64,000 bases of DNA from Corbicula japonica (Eukaryota; Mollusca; Bivalvia; Venerida; Cyrenidae), in contig JAZAYU010000204.1 of the NCBI GenBank assembly GCA_038501625.1, positions 684,001-748,000 of the forward strand, read 5' to 3'. The position numbers and the translations under genes are program-made. Shown one piece after another: positions 49,401 through 52,400 of this stretch. Numbering within the stretch: the first letter of the stretch is position 1; each line of letters starts with the position of its first letter. The notes beneath the pieces are model-generated. The model had not been told where the DNA came from. It did no database searches and worked only from the letters and a program-made list of their open reading frames with translations.

Positions 49401-52400
49401 TCTGAAATCAATAAGCAAAGTTTCAAAAAGTTGCCATAATTTGTATAAGAGTAGTGCTTGATTCATTCTAATGGGTAAACATTAACTTCTTATGAAAATC
49501 GCGACGTTTAAAGAAACCACGGCGCACGTTTCGATCATCCAATATTGTGATAAAAGCAAATTGACGCCAAAAGACAGGCTTGAGAAAAAACAAGATAAGA
49601 AGCATCCTCATATCTGGAGCATTGGTATACAAGTGGCACAGAAAGTTTTCACATGGTGAAACAGAAATAATACTCCGAATCAGTCATCCCCCGTACTCGC
49701 CGGACCTCGCTCCGCTAGACATTGTGTACTTTCGGGCTTGTGGGTCACAAATTTGAGAACTGCGACGAGATCAGAAGGCTTGACCTTCGACAAAAGTCTT
49801 CCAACAGAGTGTTACATTAATGTATTTAATAGTCGGGTGAACAGACACTGTGAGTGTATCGAACATGCTGAAGAGTACATGAGGAAAGAGTAACGGTATG
49901 CTGTGTGAGCTTTGTAATTACGTTGCGACGTGCGCCGCTGGTCGATAGGTCGTCATGTTAAAATGTTTGCAATTTCTTTGTGTTAATCTATTTTTCTTTG
50001 ATATTTGGCATACAAATTGCCAAATGATGTATTTAACTAACTGTGAAATTTTTATTAACATCGGTTCATGAGTTTTCTTTCAATTCAAATAGTCTACAAT
50101 TTATTGGGACAACCCTCGTATGAAGTGTTTAGATATGATTCATATGATGGAGAAATCTGGGAGATTCTGTTAGAATTTAGAACAGTGTCTCCCTCAAACA
50201 CACGACAATGTGAACATGTACATATTTCAGGCGATGTTTGCTAGTGTGGTGCCAGGGGAATACATGCGGGGTCACCTTCAACAAATGATAGCGTTTCCAA
50301 GTTGGCTTGGCAAAAATTCTACCACAGGAAAAACAGAAAGAATTCTACAGGAATTGAGAACTCACATGGGACTGAAGTATGTATTGTGTTGTTTGTTGTT
50401 TATTGTTCAGTGAAATTCTCAGTAATTTTTAAGGTAAATAAAAATTTTATTAGCTTGTCTGACTATGACTCCGTTTTTAAGGGAAAAATTGTTTAGGTGA
50501 CAGTCAAGATAATCTTTGACTTCTCTTTCGCAATTTAGCCAGTTATTGTGATTTGTAGTGTTCAAAACTTCCCTTAACCGGCTGCTTTTTAGATGGCTGT
50601 GTGTTGTGGGATCGGGTTAGAATGAAATGGCTACATTACTGCAAAGTCTATCATGACTTAACAGGACTATAAACATTAATCTGCCATTTCTACAACAGCA
50701 TATTAGTCTCGACACAAGGATCTCATATAACACTTGAAGTGCTAGTCACAACTTGACACATTTATGACTCTTGTAGGCTGTGGCCCAATTTCATAAACTT
50801 ATGATTGGATATTGGTCTCAAATCTCAAGCATCTGATTGGCTGAGTTGATTGAGATGCTTGAGATTTGTGAATGGTCTCCAGATTTATTTTTATGATCTA
50901 AGCCATGTATCTACACAGTCTGATTTAGTTTGACACTATAGTGACCAGTGCAGATGTCTGATTATGTACTAAAGTGTTCTGTATCAACAAATTATGACCA
51001 TATCAATTCAAATCCAGCACAGAAATTTAGCATTCAGCAAGTTGTTTTGATTCCAGGATCACAGGTGACAAGAAAAGCCTGAATCTAGATTACCTCCCCT
51101 TTTTCCGGCGCACCCTGACAGAGCCCCTTGTCCAGAGGGATACGGAAGGGGTTCAGGATGTTATACAGCTGATGGACAATTATGATATTGTGAAAGATGA
51201 CTTTGATAACATCATGGACATCACAAAATATCCCAACAGTGACGATCCCTTAAGTCAGATAAATCCAAAGGTTTGTACATTGGGGGGAGGGGGGAGGCGG
51301 TTGTTTGAAACTGAATTTGCAAGATAAGCTAACCAGGGCTCAATTTTCCAAAAGAAATAGACAGTGGCATGAAATACTTTGAATACCTGTTTATGTCATT
51401 AGAAACTTGTTATTCCAGTGTACTTGTAGATAGTTAAAAGTTTGGGGATATGATTTGTATAAATTACTTATTTTAAATTTGATGCTAGGTTAGTTTAACC
51501 TGTTGATAGTTTCAAACAATGGATTTTGCCACACTAATCTTAATTTATTTTTTGTGTGTGAAATCCTGTTTTGTTGAGGGGCTGGTTGGATAGTGAAGTT
51601 TTAAATGAAGCAGTATTTACCCTTTCCTTTATGAGGTAAGGCTGTTATACATGGGTGAACAGTGTTGATCCAGATCAGCCAGCACATCTGTGCCTTCTGA
51701 TCAGGATCTACACTGTTCAATTCTTTGTTATAAATAACCTAATGAATCTAAAAGCATATAGTGTAGATCTTGATCAGACAGCATAGATGTGCTGGCTGAT
51801 CTGGATCTACATTGATCACCCATGGAATAATAGCCATATCCCATTGAGGTGAAGGGATGATGCAGATCAGAGTTTCCCCAGCCACTACTCCAAACTTCAG
51901 ATATGCCAGGCGAGACATAATCATATCATAATCATGCATCGTTTTCAATGCTTTTTATAAAATACTGTGTAGTTCATGTACTAATGAAACTTGATTTCAT
52001 GGACATGATGTCCTCGTCAAGTTTGATTACCAGATTAGACAAGTTACAAGTTTCTAGTTATCCCCCGCCGCAAAGCGGCTGCAGGATATAGGAATGGTCT
52101 TCCTCCGTCCTTCCATGCGCACACATTTCGTATCCAGTCCATAACTTTTCAACCCCTAGAAGAAATTTCATGAAACTTTAGTCAAATGTTCTCCCCATCA
52201 AGACGACGTGCAGAAACCATGTTCCAACAATGGCCGGCTCAATGTCAAGGTCACCAGAGGTGTTTGAAGATTTGAACCATTCATTTTTAGTGTTCAGTTC
52301 ATATCTTCTGAACCCCTGGAATGAATATCATGAAACTTAAGTAAAATGTTCAGTTCATGTGAACATGATGTGCAAAAGCCATGTTCCAATTTGGCTGGCT

